Shown here one piece after another: positions 1-12,126 of a DNA stretch of 64,000 bases. A program made the translations under genes and the position numbers. The DNA is taken from assembly GCA_938084925.1 (NCBI GenBank), contig CALKFY010000027.1, positions 54,661 to 118,660 of the forward strand, read 5' to 3'. Positions within the stretch are counted from its first letter, which is position 1. Each line of letters starts with the position of its first letter. The DNA comes from an uncultured Pseudomonadales bacterium (lineage in GTDB: Bacteria > Pseudomonadota > Gammaproteobacteria > Pseudomonadales > Balneatricaceae). The notes under the pieces are model-generated. The model did not search any database, was not told the origin of the DNA, and saw nothing but the letters and a program-made list of their open reading frames with translations.

Positions 1-1
1 T

Positions 2-1303
2 CAGGGTGAGTTACAACAGCTAACTAAGGACCATAGCTACTGGTCTGGCAGCCAGCATGTTTTGTCACGCGCTCTGGGTTCCGAAGTGCAGGTAAAAATT
101 GACTACTATGTCCACCCTTTGGAACAGGGAGACCTAGTGCTCTTGGCAACGGATGGCGTGCACCATTGCATTCGCGATACGCGTATTATGGAGCGTCTGG
201 TGGCAAGTAGTTTGGTACTGAGCGACACCGACCTAGATGAATCATGCCAGCAGTTGGTAGCTTGGTGTGCTGCCTCGCAGAAGGTAGATGATACCACTGC
301 AGTGATGTTGCGTGTAGACCAGTTGCCGCCAGCAAAAAGTCCAAATAAAATGTCCAACACACACTTGCCGATACCACCAGCGCTGCAAATAGGCCAGCGC
401 TTGGATGGTTATGAGGTGGTGGAGTGTTTAGGTGCCACCAATAGAAGCCTGATATATCGTGTCATAGATGCGGCGGGGCAGTCATTAGTACTGAAAGCAC
501 CCAGTGACAACATCGCTGATGATAGCAAGGCTTTAGCCCTGTTTGCTCAGGAAGAATGGCTTACCCGTAGTCTCAAACACCCTAGTCTAGTGAGTGGGAT
601 GGAGCGGCCAAGAGATGCCACGGCAACCTACCTATTGATGCCTCTAGTGGAAGGTGCGAACTTGCGTCAGTGGCGTGTAGATCAAGAACACACCAGTTTG
701 GTCGAAGTGCGGGCTATTATTAAGCAGCTTATCGAGGTGGTGCGCCATCTGCACCGTCAAGGCATTCAGCATCGGGATTTACGACCCGAAAATATACTCA
801 TTGATGAGCATGGCAAAATTACCTTGATAGATTATGGTAGCGCCGCTGTGGCGGGCCTGCCCCCAGATACCGAACAACGCGTTGGCGCCCTTGAGTACAG
901 CGCTCCGGAATTGGTGTTGGGGCAACCCTGTCGCCAGCCCGATGCCTTTGCCATCGCCTGCATTACCTATGAATTGCTGACGGGGCACCTGCCCTACGGC
1001 GACAAGCCTGCGCGCTGGCAAGCTTTTACCCGAGTATCGGAATTCCGCTATCAGTCGTTACTCACTTGGCGGCCAGACCTTGCAACTTGGTTAGACGCTA
1101 GCCTAAAGCAGGCTTTGAGCCCCGACGCGCGCCAACGTCCGGCAGCCCTGTCAGAGTTTTGGCAAGACTTAAATGAGCCCAATGCCGAGCTAGTAGATCA
1201 AAGCTGGGTACCACTGATGGAGCGTAACCCATTGCGTTTTTGGCAATCGGTCAGTGCGCTCTTGTTATGTTTTATGCTTGTGCAAACTTGGCTGTTGTGG
1301 TGA
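2..1303 (+). CDS. Bifunctional PP2C-type phosphatase / Ser-Thr protein kinase, C-terminal part (5' end outside window)
   Basis: The frame is open from base 2, so the start codon lies upstream. The first ~100 codons are the end of a PP2C-like phosphatase domain (GDLVLLATDG, then DDTTAVMLRV). A eukaryotic-type kinase domain follows, with ATP-site lysine in LVLKAP, catalytic loop HRDLRPEN (Arg where Lys is usual), DYG in place of DFG, and APE-like SAPEL. A single hydrophobic segment at the extreme C-terminus (about nt 1240-1300) should anchor it in the inner membrane. In Pseudomonas the same fusion lies between a nitrate transporter and nirBD-nasA, the neighbours seen here. A role in nitrate assimilation is inferred from that context; the substrate is unknown. 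Confidence 0.88.
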   Translation, partial: QGELQQLTKDHSYWSGSQHVLSRALGSEVQVKIDYYVHPLEQGDLVLLATDGVHHCIRDTRIMERLVASSLVLSDTDLDESCQQLVAWCAASQKVDDTTAVMLRVDQLPPAKSPNKMSNTHLPIPPALQIGQRLDGYEVVECLGATNRSLIYRVIDAAGQSLVLKAPSDNIADDSKALALFAQEEWLTRSLKHPSLVSGMERPRDATATYLLMPLVEGANLRQWRVDQEHTSLVEVRAIIKQLIEVVRHLHRQGIQHRDLRPENILIDEHGKITLIDYGSAAVAGLPPDTEQRVGALEYSAPELVLGQPCRQPDAFAIACITYELLTGHLPYGDKPARWQAFTRVSEFRYQSLLTWRPDLATWLDASLKQALSPDARQRPAALSEFWQDLNEPNAELVDQSWVPLMERNPLRFWQSVSALLLCFMLVQTWLLW

Positions 1304-1307
1304 TAAT

Positions 1308-1324
1308 TGCACAAAAGAGGTGCG
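1308..1324. promoter_or_regulatory. NtrC-binding site upstream of nirB
   Basis: TGCACAAAAGAGGTGCG contains GCAC and GTGC half-sites separated by 7 bp, the geometry of the NtrC consensus TGCACC-N5-GGTGCA. Its centre is about 100 bp upstream of the start expected from the sigma-54 element at 1391-1406, a normal enhancer distance. It lies just after the kinase stop codon. It partly overlaps a possible weak hairpin (AGAGGTG 1316-1322 / CACCTCT 1332-1338). Confidence 0.8.
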
Positions 1325-1390
1325 CTTCTGACACCTCTGTTTCTTTCCAATATTGCCCTAGCTCATTGTAAAATAACATTTTTATATTAT

Positions 1391-1406
1391 TGGCATGATT
1401 GCTGCT
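1391..1406 (+). promoter_or_regulatory. Sigma-54 (-24/-12) promoter of nirBD-nasA
   Basis: TGGCATGATTGCTGCT fits the RpoN consensus TGGCAYR-N4-TTGCW with one mismatch, and GG and GC are separated by exactly 10 bp. Transcription would start near 1417, leaving a leader of about 190 nt before nirB. With the NtrC site 75 bp upstream, this predicts induction under nitrogen limitation. Confidence 0.8.
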
Positions 1407-1416
1407 ATAGGTTAGC

Positions 1417-1607
1417 TAGGCGAATGACGATTAGCTAAGTGCCATCAAGGTGCGCTGCTAATACGACACGATAAGCCGGGCAGCAAGGAGCGCCCTCCAC
1501 AAGACTCCAATAATTAATTAAAGACAAAGACGTCTGCCGCTTCTGGCTCTGCTACCTTAGGTAGCAGTACGTCTTGTGCTGTCGCGGCAGATATTGGGAG
1601 TAAAGCA
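1417..1607 (+). promoter_or_regulatory. Structured 5' leader of nirB
   Basis: The predicted leader has no ORF worth calling. It contains a perfect 8-bp hairpin, CTGCTACC-TTA-GGTAGCAG (1549-1567). This is enclosed by a longer-range pairing of TCTGCCGC (1533-1540) with GCGGCAGA (1584-1591), which ends just before the Shine-Dalgarno GGGAG (1596-1600). A further hairpin-forming stretch is GGGC...GCCC around 1477-1494. No T-tract follows these stems, so they are not classic terminators. Nitrate/nitrite leaders in other bacteria are antitermination targets of NasR/NasT, but I could not place a convincing ANTAR double-hexaloop motif. Confidence 0.45.
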
Positions 1608-4136
1608 ATGTCTGTAACGCGTTTAGCCGTAGTTGGTAACGGCATGGTCGGCCACCATTTTTTGCAACAACTAGTCGATCAAGGCGATATTCATCAGTAT
1701 GCCATTACGGTATTTAGTGAAGAATCACTTCTGGCCTACGACCGGGTACAGCTGACCAAGTATATGCAAAGTGGCAGTGCCGAAGCGCTGAGCTTAGCCA
1801 GTCTGGAACAATATAAATCCTGGGGTATCGAGGTTAAAGCCGGGGTCGCCATTGAGACCTTGGATACGCAAGCGCAGATGATTACTGCCAGCGATGGCAC
1901 GCAGCTTGAATATGACAAGTTGGTACTGGCTACGGGTTCTTATCCTTTTGTGCCCCCTGTGCCTGGTCACGATGGTGCGGCCTGCCATGTTTATCGCACT
2001 ATCCCCGACCTGGAAGGTATAAAAGTAGCGGCCAGCAATGCGCGTTCTGGTGTGGTTATAGGCGGTGGTTTATTGGGTTTGGAAGCTGCCAAGGCCTTGG
2101 TTGATCTAGGCTTAGATACCCATGTAGTGGAATTTGCCGATCGTCTTATGATTCAACAATTAGACGCCGAAGGCGGCGAGCTACTGGGTAGTAAGATCCG
2201 TGACCTAGGCGTCAAGGTGCATACCCAAAAGAATACTCAAGCAATTGTACCGTTAGAGCACGGTGGTGTGCAGTTACAGTTTGCTGATGGTGAGCTATTA
2301 GAAACCGATGTGGTGGTGTTTTCTGCCGGTATTCGCCCCCGTGACCAGCTTGCCCGTCAGGCTCAATTAGATGTGGGTGAACGTGGTGGTATTGTCATCA
2401 ATGATCAATGCCAAACTTCTCAACCCAATGTTTACGCGATTGGCGAATGTGCCTTATGGCAACAACGCATCTTTGGTTTAGTGGCACCGGGCTATCAGAT
2501 GGCAAAAACTGTTGCCGCCCATATCAATGGCCTAGAAGGCAGTTTCCTGGGTGCCGATATGAGCACCAAATTGAAGTTGCTGGGTGTGGATGTGGCCAGT
2601 ATTGGTGATGCTCAGGGCAACACGCCAGGCGCCAAAACATACCGCCTGTTTGATGAATACCATGGTCACTACCATAAGCTGGTGGTGGATGAGACCGGTG
2701 AATTCCTGCTAGGTGCTATCTTAGTTGGCGATGCCGAACGCTATACCGAGCTGTTACAGATTTACCAAAACCGCATGAGTCTTCCAGAGCACCCAGAAAT
2801 GTTGTTGCTTTCGGTGGATGATGAAGCCGGTGGCGGTTTTGCGATGGAATTGCCTGCTAGTGCTAGCATCTGTTCTTGCCACAATGTCAGTAAGGGTGAT
2901 GTGGTACGTGCCGTACAAGGTGGTTGTTGCAATGTTGCTGAGGTGAAGGGTCAGACTTGCGCCGCGACTGGTTGTGGTGGTTGTATGCCAGCTCTTACCA
3001 AGGTGGTGCAAGACAGTTTGTTGGAACTTGGTGTAGAGGTGTCTAATGACCTGTGCGAACATTTCGCCTACACCCGTCAGGAACTGTATGACCTGGTGCG
3101 TGTGGAAGAGCTAAAAAGTTACAACGAAGTACTAGAGCGCCATGGCCAAGGTTTAGGTTGTGAAATCTGCAAGCCAGCGCTGGCCTCTATTTTGGCTTCT
3201 TGCTGGAATGATTATGTTTTGGCCAATGACCACGTGGCACAACAGGACAGCAACGACCGTTATCTTGCCAATATTCAAAAAGACGGCAGTTATTCCGTGG
3301 TGCCTAGGGTGCCGGCTGGAGAAATTACCCCGCGGCAGCTGATCGTGCTAGGCCAAGTGGCCGAAGATTTTAGCCTGTATTGCAAGATTACCGGCGGTCA
3401 ACGCGTCGACCTATTGGGTGCTCGCCAAGATCAGTTGCCAGCTATCTGGCAACAACTGATTGAGGCTGGTTTTGAAACGGGTCATGCCTATGGTAAATCC
3501 GTACGTACAGTGAAATCCTGTGTGGGCAGCACCTGGTGTCGATTTGGCGTTGGCGATAGCGTCAAATTGGCCATCGATATAGAGAACCGCTACAAGGGCG
3601 TACGTTCACCGCATAAACTCAAGTTTGCCGTGTCCGGCTGCACCCGTGAGTGTGCCGAGGCGCAAAGCAAGGACATTGGTGTGATTGCCACCGATAAGGG
3701 CTGGAATCTCTATGTTTGTGGCAATGGTGGCATGCGCCCACGCCATGCTGATTTGCTGGCTACGGATTTGGATCAGCAAACTTTGATCACCTATATAGAT
3801 CGTTTGTTGATGTTCTACATCAAAACCGCCGACCGTTTGCAACGTACTTCCACCTGGTTTGAACAGTTGGACGGGGGCTTGGATTACTTGCGTCAGGTAG
3901 TGATTGATGACAAGTTGGCAATAGGCGCTCAACTGGAGCAACAGATGCAGGCCTTAGTGGATGCTTATCAATGTGAATGGAAGACGACTTTAGAAGACCC
4001 GCATGCAGTAACGCGCTTCCAGTCATTTGTGAATAGCCCGGCCACCGATGCCAGCATCGTCATGGTCAATGAACGTGATCAGGTGCGTCCAGCGACCGCC
4101 AATGAACGTATTGAGCTAGTCTCAGCCAGCATTTAA
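1608..4136 (+). CDS. nirB: Assimilatory nitrite reductase [NAD(P)H] large subunit
   Basis: Cytoplasmic siroheme nitrite reductase, reducing nitrite to ammonium with electrons from NAD(P)H. In order: FAD-binding GNGMVGH near residue 10; NAD(P)-binding GGGLLGLEAA near 150; a BFD-like [2Fe-2S] region with CSCHNVSKGD near 423 and CGGC near 460; a second CEICKP near 518; ferredoxin/siroheme domains with CVGSTWC near 637 and SGCTRECAEA near 676, which hold the [4Fe-4S]-siroheme ligands. At 842 aa it is full length. The ATG follows GGGAG by 7 nt. nirD starts 11 bp downstream, so the two subunits are co-transcribed. Confidence 0.97.
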   Translation: MSVTRLAVVGNGMVGHHFLQQLVDQGDIHQYAITVFSEESLLAYDRVQLTKYMQSGSAEALSLASLEQYKSWGIEVKAGVAIETLDTQAQMITASDGTQLEYDKLVLATGSYPFVPPVPGHDGAACHVYRTIPDLEGIKVAASNARSGVVIGGGLLGLEAAKALVDLGLDTHVVEFADRLMIQQLDAEGGELLGSKIRDLGVKVHTQKNTQAIVPLEHGGVQLQFADGELLETDVVVFSAGIRPRDQLARQAQLDVGERGGIVINDQCQTSQPNVYAIGECALWQQRIFGLVAPGYQMAKTVAAHINGLEGSFLGADMSTKLKLLGVDVASIGDAQGNTPGAKTYRLFDEYHGHYHKLVVDETGEFLLGAILVGDAERYTELLQIYQNRMSLPEHPEMLLLSVDDEAGGGFAMELPASASICSCHNVSKGDVVRAVQGGCCNVAEVKGQTCAATGCGGCMPALTKVVQDSLLELGVEVSNDLCEHFAYTRQELYDLVRVEELKSYNEVLERHGQGLGCEICKPALASILASCWNDYVLANDHVAQQDSNDRYLANIQKDGSYSVVPRVPAGEITPRQLIVLGQVAEDFSLYCKITGGQRVDLLGARQDQLPAIWQQLIEAGFETGHAYGKSVRTVKSCVGSTWCRFGVGDSVKLAIDIENRYKGVRSPHKLKFAVSGCTRECAEAQSKDIGVIATDKGWNLYVCGNGGMRPRHADLLATDLDQQTLITYIDRLLMFYIKTADRLQRTSTWFEQLDGGLDYLRQVVIDDKLAIGAQLEQQMQALVDAYQCEWKTTLEDPHAVTRFQSFVNSPATDASIVMVNERDQVRPATANERIELVSASI

Positions 4137-4147
4137 AGGAGCTTATT

Positions 4148-4495
4148 ATGTCTGTACAACAGTGGGTTCAAGTGTGTGATCAGCAACAGCTACTAGCCAA
4201 TGCTGGTGTAACGGCCTTAATAGGCGAACAACAGGTGGCGGTATTTTACGTGCCGGCCAATGATCAGGTATTTGCCGTGGACAACCTAGACCCGGTAACG
4301 GGTGCCCAGGTGATGGCGCGAGGCTTAATAGGTAGCCAAGGCGAACAAATGTATGTGGCATCGCCGTTGTTGAAGCAACGCTATTGCCTACACACAGGCC
4401 AAGGACTAGATGACGACGCACAGCGCCTTAATAATTGGCCTGTGCGCTTAAATGATGGCATGGTAGAAGTCGCACTGGAGGCAGCCAGTGCTTGA
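4148..4495 (+). CDS. nirD: Nitrite reductase small subunit
   Basis: A 115-aa NirD-type protein with a Rieske-like fold but, as in other NirD proteins, without the Cys-His pairs that bind a Rieske cluster. It partners NirB. The start is supported by AAAGGAG 8 nt upstream. Its last codons overlap the GTG start of nasA by 8 bp, so translation of the two is probably coupled. Confidence 0.93.
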   Translation: MSVQQWVQVCDQQQLLANAGVTALIGEQQVAVFYVPANDQVFAVDNLDPVTGAQVMARGLIGSQGEQMYVASPLLKQRYCLHTGQGLDDDAQRLNNWPVRLNDGMVEVALEAASA

Positions 4496-7166
4496 TATTA
4501 GTGATGTCACCATTACTAAGACAACCTGTGCTTACTGCGGTGTGGGTTGCGGTATTGCCGTTAAGCAGGAAATACATGCAGGCCAAGTGATTCATGTTGA
4601 CGGCGACGTTAAACATCCTGCCAACATGGGCCGCCTGTGTATTAAAGGGGCTAACCTAGATAGCACTCTGGTGCAGGCAGGTAGGTTGTTGACGGCTCAA
4701 GTGGACGGTGAGCCGGTGAACAGCGAGAAGGCCTATGACGCTGTTGCTCAGCGTTTACAGCAGGTGATTAGCGAACACGGTCCCGAAGCGGTAGGCTTCT
4801 ATTTGTCCGGACAGTTGCTAACCGAAGACTATTATATTGCCAACAAACTTTGCAAAGGCTTTATTGGTAGTCCAAATTTAGACACCAATTCGCGCTTGTG
4901 TATGTCATCGGCGGTGGTGGCGCAACAGCGCGCCTTTGGCGAAGACTTGGTGCCAGGTTGTTATGACGACCTAGAACAGGCTGACCTTGTGTTGTTAGTG
5001 GGTTCTAATATGGCTTGGACGCACCCTATTGTGTTCCAACGTTTGCTTAAGGCCCGCGAGCGCAATCCAGCTATGCAAATTGTGGTGTTGGACCCGAAGC
5101 AGACAGCAACGGCGCAGTTGGCAGACATGCACCTCGCTCTAGCCCCTGCTAGCGATGGTTACTTCTTTACCGGCTTGCTGGCTTATCTAAATCAGCAAGA
5201 TGCACTGGATTTGGATTATATTCAGGCCCACACGGAAGGCTTTTCTGAGGCCTTGGCAGCAGCGCTTGTTGCTACCCCTGATATTGCTAGTGTAGCCCGC
5301 CAGTGTGACTTATCGGCCGCGCAAGTGGCCAAGATTTTCGCCGCTTTTGCTAACACTGACAAGGTGGTGAGCGTTTATTCCCAAGGCGTTAATCAGTCCA
5401 ATACGGGTAGTGATAAGGCCAATGCCATTATCAACTGTCACCTTGCCACAGGTAAGATTGGTCGTCCTGGTGCTTGTCCATTTTCTATTACCGGTCAGCC
5501 CAATGCCATGGGAGGGCGTGAAGTGGGTGGTATGGCCACACAGCTAGCCGCCCACCGCAGCTATGACGATCCACAACAACGGGCTCAGGTAAAACAATTT
5601 TGGCAAGCACCGCAGTTGCCAGAACAAGCTGGCTATAAGGCAGTTGAACTGTTTGATGCTGTCTCGGATGGGCGTATTAAAGCCATTTGGATTATGGGCA
5701 GCAACCCCGTGGTGAGTTTGCCCAACGCCGATAAAGTACAGCGTGCGCTAGAGCAATGCCCATTGGTCATTGTTTCAGAAACCCATGCCAATACTGATAC
5801 CGCAGCATGTGCTGACATTCTACTGCCAGCCAGTGGTTGGGGTGAAAAAGACGGTACTGTCACTAATTCAGAGCGTATGATTAGCCGTCAGAGGGCCTTT
5901 GCTCCCACGCCACAAGGTGTGCGCCAAGATTGGCAAATTTTGTCAGCGGTAGCACAGCGTATGGGACATGGGCAGGCCTTTGCTTTTACCAGTAGTGCCG
6001 ATATATTCCGCGAACATGCACGACTATCGGCCCTAGAGGACGATACGCCACGGCAGTTCAACTTGGGCCCCTTGGCACAAATATCCGATCAACAATATAC
6101 CGACCTGCAACCCTTGCAGTGGCCGGTACACCGTGATGACAATAGTGCAACTGGTTGGCAGGGTAGCCCGCGTCTGTTTGCCGATGGGCAGTTTGCTACG
6201 CCTTCGGGCAAGGCTTATTGTTATGCTGTAAGTCCTGCCTTGGCGCAAGGCGAATCTAGTCAAGACTATCCCCTATGGCTGAATTCAGGCCGCTGGCGTG
6301 ACCAGTGGCACAGTATGAGCCGTACCGGTGAAGTTGCGCAATTGAGCAAGCATGAGCCAGAGCCGCGCATCGAGATGCACCCTTTTGACGCCAAGGCTTA
6401 TGCCATTACCGACGACCAGTGGGCACGTGTAAGCAGTGCTCAGGGTGATTATGTGGCACGGGTGCGTACCACTTCCTCTTTACGCCAAGGCCAGCTATTT
6501 GTACCGATCCATTGGAACCAGCAATATGCTAGTAAGGCGAAGGCGAGTAGTTTGGTTGCGGCGATTGTTGATGTCAGTTCCGGGCAGCCACAATTCAAGC
6601 AGGTGCCGGTGAAAGTTGCGCCATTAACGATGCAGTGGCAAGCGCGCTTGGTTTGCCGTCAAGCGGTGTCCATGGCCGAACATGAACATTGGGTAAGGGC
6701 GCCGCTACAGGATTTCTGCCAATACCAATTGGCGGGTAATAGTGAGTTTGCTTGGGTCGATTGGTTGCGTATGGTTTTGCCTGAGCAGGATGAAACCATG
6801 GTGCTGCAGTCTAGTGAAGCCCATAGCTTGCGTTTGGCCGTATACCAAAAGGGCCGGCTGATGGCGCTCTTGTGGGTGGCCAAAGAACTGCCCGTCATTA
6901 ACGACGACTTGATTTATAGCCTGTTGCAGCAACCGCGCTTAAACGCCAGCCAACGCTTACAAGCCTTGGCTGGACAAAAAGGCCGCAAGGTGGTGGCAGA
7001 TAAGTTGGTGTGCGCTTGTATGCAAGTGACAGCATCGGCTATTGATGAGGCCATTGACCAAGGTGAAAGCAGCCTCGCGGGTTTAAAAAACAAGCTCGGT
7101 TGCGGTAGTGGTTGTGGCTCTTGTCTAGGTGAAGTGCAGGCACGCTTGAACAAGGCTTACGCCTAA
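4488..7166 (+). CDS. nasA: Assimilatory nitrate reductase catalytic subunit
   Basis: Molybdopterin-guanine-dinucleotide enzyme reducing nitrate to nitrite for NirBD. The N-terminal [4Fe-4S] motif is CAYCGVGC (residues ~14-21) with a fourth Cys in GRLCIKG (~51). The central regions are typical of the NapA/NasA/FdhF family (for example IMGSNPVVSLP). A C-terminal BFD-like [2Fe-2S] module (CACMQVT near 841; CGSGCGSC near 872) is found in NasA proteins that take electrons directly. Length 892 aa. The start is GTG inside the 3' end of nirD. No signal peptide, so cytoplasmic. Confidence 0.96.
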   Translation: MLDISDVTITKTTCAYCGVGCGIAVKQEIHAGQVIHVDGDVKHPANMGRLCIKGANLDSTLVQAGRLLTAQVDGEPVNSEKAYDAVAQRLQQVISEHGPEAVGFYLSGQLLTEDYYIANKLCKGFIGSPNLDTNSRLCMSSAVVAQQRAFGEDLVPGCYDDLEQADLVLLVGSNMAWTHPIVFQRLLKARERNPAMQIVVLDPKQTATAQLADMHLALAPASDGYFFTGLLAYLNQQDALDLDYIQAHTEGFSEALAAALVATPDIASVARQCDLSAAQVAKIFAAFANTDKVVSVYSQGVNQSNTGSDKANAIINCHLATGKIGRPGACPFSITGQPNAMGGREVGGMATQLAAHRSYDDPQQRAQVKQFWQAPQLPEQAGYKAVELFDAVSDGRIKAIWIMGSNPVVSLPNADKVQRALEQCPLVIVSETHANTDTAACADILLPASGWGEKDGTVTNSERMISRQRAFAPTPQGVRQDWQILSAVAQRMGHGQAFAFTSSADIFREHARLSALEDDTPRQFNLGPLAQISDQQYTDLQPLQWPVHRDDNSATGWQGSPRLFADGQFATPSGKAYCYAVSPALAQGESSQDYPLWLNSGRWRDQWHSMSRTGEVAQLSKHEPEPRIEMHPFDAKAYAITDDQWARVSSAQGDYVARVRTTSSLRQGQLFVPIHWNQQYASKAKASSLVAAIVDVSSGQPQFKQVPVKVAPLTMQWQARLVCRQAVSMAEHEHWVRAPLQDFCQYQLAGNSEFAWVDWLRMVLPEQDETMVLQSSEAHSLRLAVYQKGRLMALLWVAKELPVINDDLIYSLLQQPRLNASQRLQALAGQKGRKVVADKLVCACMQVTASAIDEAIDQGESSLAGLKNKLGCGSGCGSCLGEVQARLNKAYA

Positions 7167-7271
7167 CCCAGTCTATAATCTATTTTTGGCAGGGCTTAAG
7201 GTGCCTAGGATTGAGTATATGATCTTGCCACTGCGCACATTGCTAGTCATGTGGGAAGCTTGGATGCGATG

Positions 7272-7418
7272 TCAGCCTAGGTCGCGGAACATAAACTCGA
7301 TACAAGGTGCACGATGGGTACAGTTGCGAGTGTAATAACTCAGCAACTCGTCGACATCGTTGGCTTCAATCAGCCGTATATGGCCATGGCAAGTGTGGAA
7401 GTTGGGCTGTGACAACAT
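7272..7418 (-). CDS. Small 48-aa Cys/His-containing protein following radA
   Basis: An ORF too short for usual cut-offs: ATG at 7418, TGA at 7272. It starts 8 nt after the radA stop on the same strand, with a partial Shine-Dalgarno (TAGG) about 8 nt upstream. The product begins MLSQPNFHTCHGH and ends CIEFMFRDLG, with three Cys, four His and balanced charged residues, which reads as a real folded peptide rather than shadow translation. In-frame stops immediately upstream exclude a longer form. I do not recognise the family. Position suggests co-transcription with radA. Confidence 0.5.
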   Translation of the reverse strand: MLSQPNFHTCHGHIRLIEANDVDELLSYYTRNCTHRAPCIEFMFRDLG

Positions 7419-7426
7419 GGGCTAAC

Positions 7427-8812
7427 CTAGAGTGCCTCAAGGGCATCTTGTAGGGTTTTGATACCCACGATATGCATATTAGCCAAAATGGGGTCGGAGG
7501 TGACTTTGGGTACGTTGGCAATAGGTACAATAGCTCGGGTAAAACCGTGTTTAGCAGCTTCGCGAATACGCTCTTGACCGGAAGGTACGGGGCGAATTTC
7601 GCCAGATAGGCCCACTTCGCCAAATACCACTAGCTGTTGATCCAAGGGCTGACCACGTAAGCTAGAAACGATGGCCATCAACATGGCAAGGTCCGCACTG
7701 GTTTCGTACACCCGCACACCGCCAACCACGTTAACGAATACGTCTTGATCACCCGTATGCAAACCACCATGACGGTGCAGTACCGCCAAGAGCATTGCCA
7801 GACGGTTTTGATCAAGGCCAATGGCCACGCGTCGTGGGTTATTGAAATGGCTTTCGTCCACTAGCGCTTGTAGTTCTACTAATAGTGGACGGGTGCCTTC
7901 CCAAACTACCATCACCAAGCTACCTGCAGCGGCGCCTTCGGCTCTGGAAAGGAAGATAGAGCTTGGATTTTTGACTTCTTTAAGGCCCGTTTCTACCATG
8001 GCGAATACGCCTAGTTCGTTAACGGCACCAAAACGGTTTTTGTGGCCACGTAAGGTGCGGAAGCGACTGTCGTGATCACCTTCCAATTGTAAGGAGCAAT
8101 CAATCATGTGCTCCAATACTTTCGGGCCTGCTAAGTTACCGTCTTTGGTAACGTGACCGACTAGCAAGAGAACAGTATTGCTCTGCTTGGCATAGCGCAC
8201 TAACGCAGCAGCACACTCACGTACTTGGGAAACGCTGCCTGGTGCCGAGGTGATGTCAGCCAGCTGCATGACCTGAATAGAGTCGACCACTAATAGTTTA
8301 GGCTTAACACTGTCAGCCGTGGCAATGATGGATTCAACATCCGTTTCTGCTAACATCTTTAGGTTGGTGGTCGGTAGCTCCAAGCGCTGAGCACGTAAGG
8401 CAACCTGCTGTAAGGATTCTTCGCCAGTCACATACAAGGCGCTCATCTGCTGAGCCATGGTGCACATGAGTTGCAGCAACAAGGTACTTTTGCCTGCGCC
8501 GGGATGGCCACCAATTAGAATGGCAGAACCTGGCACTAGGCCACCACCTAACACACGATCTAGTTCGCCGATATTAGTGCTAAAACGCGGTACCGTGGCA
8601 ATGTCGACGTCGCTTAGGTCCACCAGCTGTGCCGCAACACCGGCATAGCCCTTAATACCTTTTGCGGCGATAGCCGCGCCACCTTTGGCAACGGGGCCAA
8701 GACGAATTTCTTGCAAGCTGTTCCAAGCACCGCAGTCGTTACATTGACCTTGCCACTTGCTGTAGTCGGAGCCGCAGTCGTTGCAGACAAAGGCAGTTTT
8801 TTGCTTGGCCAT
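7427..8812 (-). CDS. radA: DNA repair protein RadA
   Basis: RecA-like ATPase that promotes branch migration during recombinational repair. It has an N-terminal C4 zinc finger (CNDCG ... CNDCG, residues ~10-27), Walker A GGHPGAGKST near 102, the RadA-specific KNRFG motif near 259, and a C-terminal Lon-protease-like domain without a protease site. At 461 aa it is the normal family length. Convergent to nasA. Confidence 0.96.
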   Translation of the reverse strand: MAKQKTAFVCNDCGSDYSKWQGQCNDCGAWNSLQEIRLGPVAKGGAAIAAKGIKGYAGVAAQLVDLSDVDIATVPRFSTNIGELDRVLGGGLVPGSAILIGGHPGAGKSTLLLQLMCTMAQQMSALYVTGEESLQQVALRAQRLELPTTNLKMLAETDVESIIATADSVKPKLLVVDSIQVMQLADITSAPGSVSQVRECAAALVRYAKQSNTVLLLVGHVTKDGNLAGPKVLEHMIDCSLQLEGDHDSRFRTLRGHKNRFGAVNELGVFAMVETGLKEVKNPSSIFLSRAEGAAAGSLVMVVWEGTRPLLVELQALVDESHFNNPRRVAIGLDQNRLAMLLAVLHRHGGLHTGDQDVFVNVVGGVRVYETSADLAMLMAIVSSLRGQPLDQQLVVFGEVGLSGEIRPVPSGQERIREAAKHGFTRAIVPIANVPKVTSDPILANMHIVGIKTLQDALEAL

Positions 8813-8830
8813 GTTATGAGCTTATATTTA

Positions 8831-8889
8831 GTAGGTCGGGTTTTAACCCGACATTTAGGACCTGTTTTGTCGGACTAAAGTCCGACCCA
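8831..8889. repeat. REP-type double palindrome (radA-hemB)
   Basis: Two 18-bp palindromes, GTCGGGTTTTAACCCGAC (8835-8852) and GTCGGACTAAAGTCCGAC (8869-8886), are separated by 16 bp. The first is preceded by GTAG. The same unit recurs at 13038-13088, 33321-33340 and 35988-36053. This arrangement is typical of REP/BIME elements at gene ends, and a RAYT transposase relic is present at 20475-20990. Confidence 0.85.
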
Positions 8890-8891
8890 CA

Positions 8892-11877
<2,986 letters not shown>

Positions 11878-12126
11878 GGTGGCGAATCATAGCATAAGGG
11901 CTTGCTAGACCCTATGGCAAAGGCCCTTGAATCCCCGTAAAAGCTGGTAAAAAGAGCAACAAAGTGTGAAGGGTTTGTGAAGAATTGTTGTTCTGGGTAG
12001 ATAATTTTGATGGTTATGGCATATTGCACTAGTTATTAGTCATTTTAACCCTATATAGATAATAGCTGGGTGGTCATGCAGTGTTGGCAAGACCCCTAAC
12101 CAAATAATTAATTTGAAGGAAAGATC

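Noticed and set aside
1316-1345. Rho-independent terminator after the kinase gene (AGAGGTG/CACCTCT)
   Set aside because: The loop is 9 nt, the tail (GTTTCTTTCC) is a poor T-tract, and the left arm is better explained by the NtrC site.
1417-1607. ANTAR (NasT/NasR) target motif in the nirB leader
   Set aside because: The visible hairpins have 3- or 5-nt loops rather than paired hexaloops with A1 and G4, so the match is not supported.
7366-7623. 85-codon minus-strand frame across the radA 3' end
   Set aside because: Out-of-frame shadow of radA; the 48-codon gene at 7272-7418 in another frame is the better candidate.
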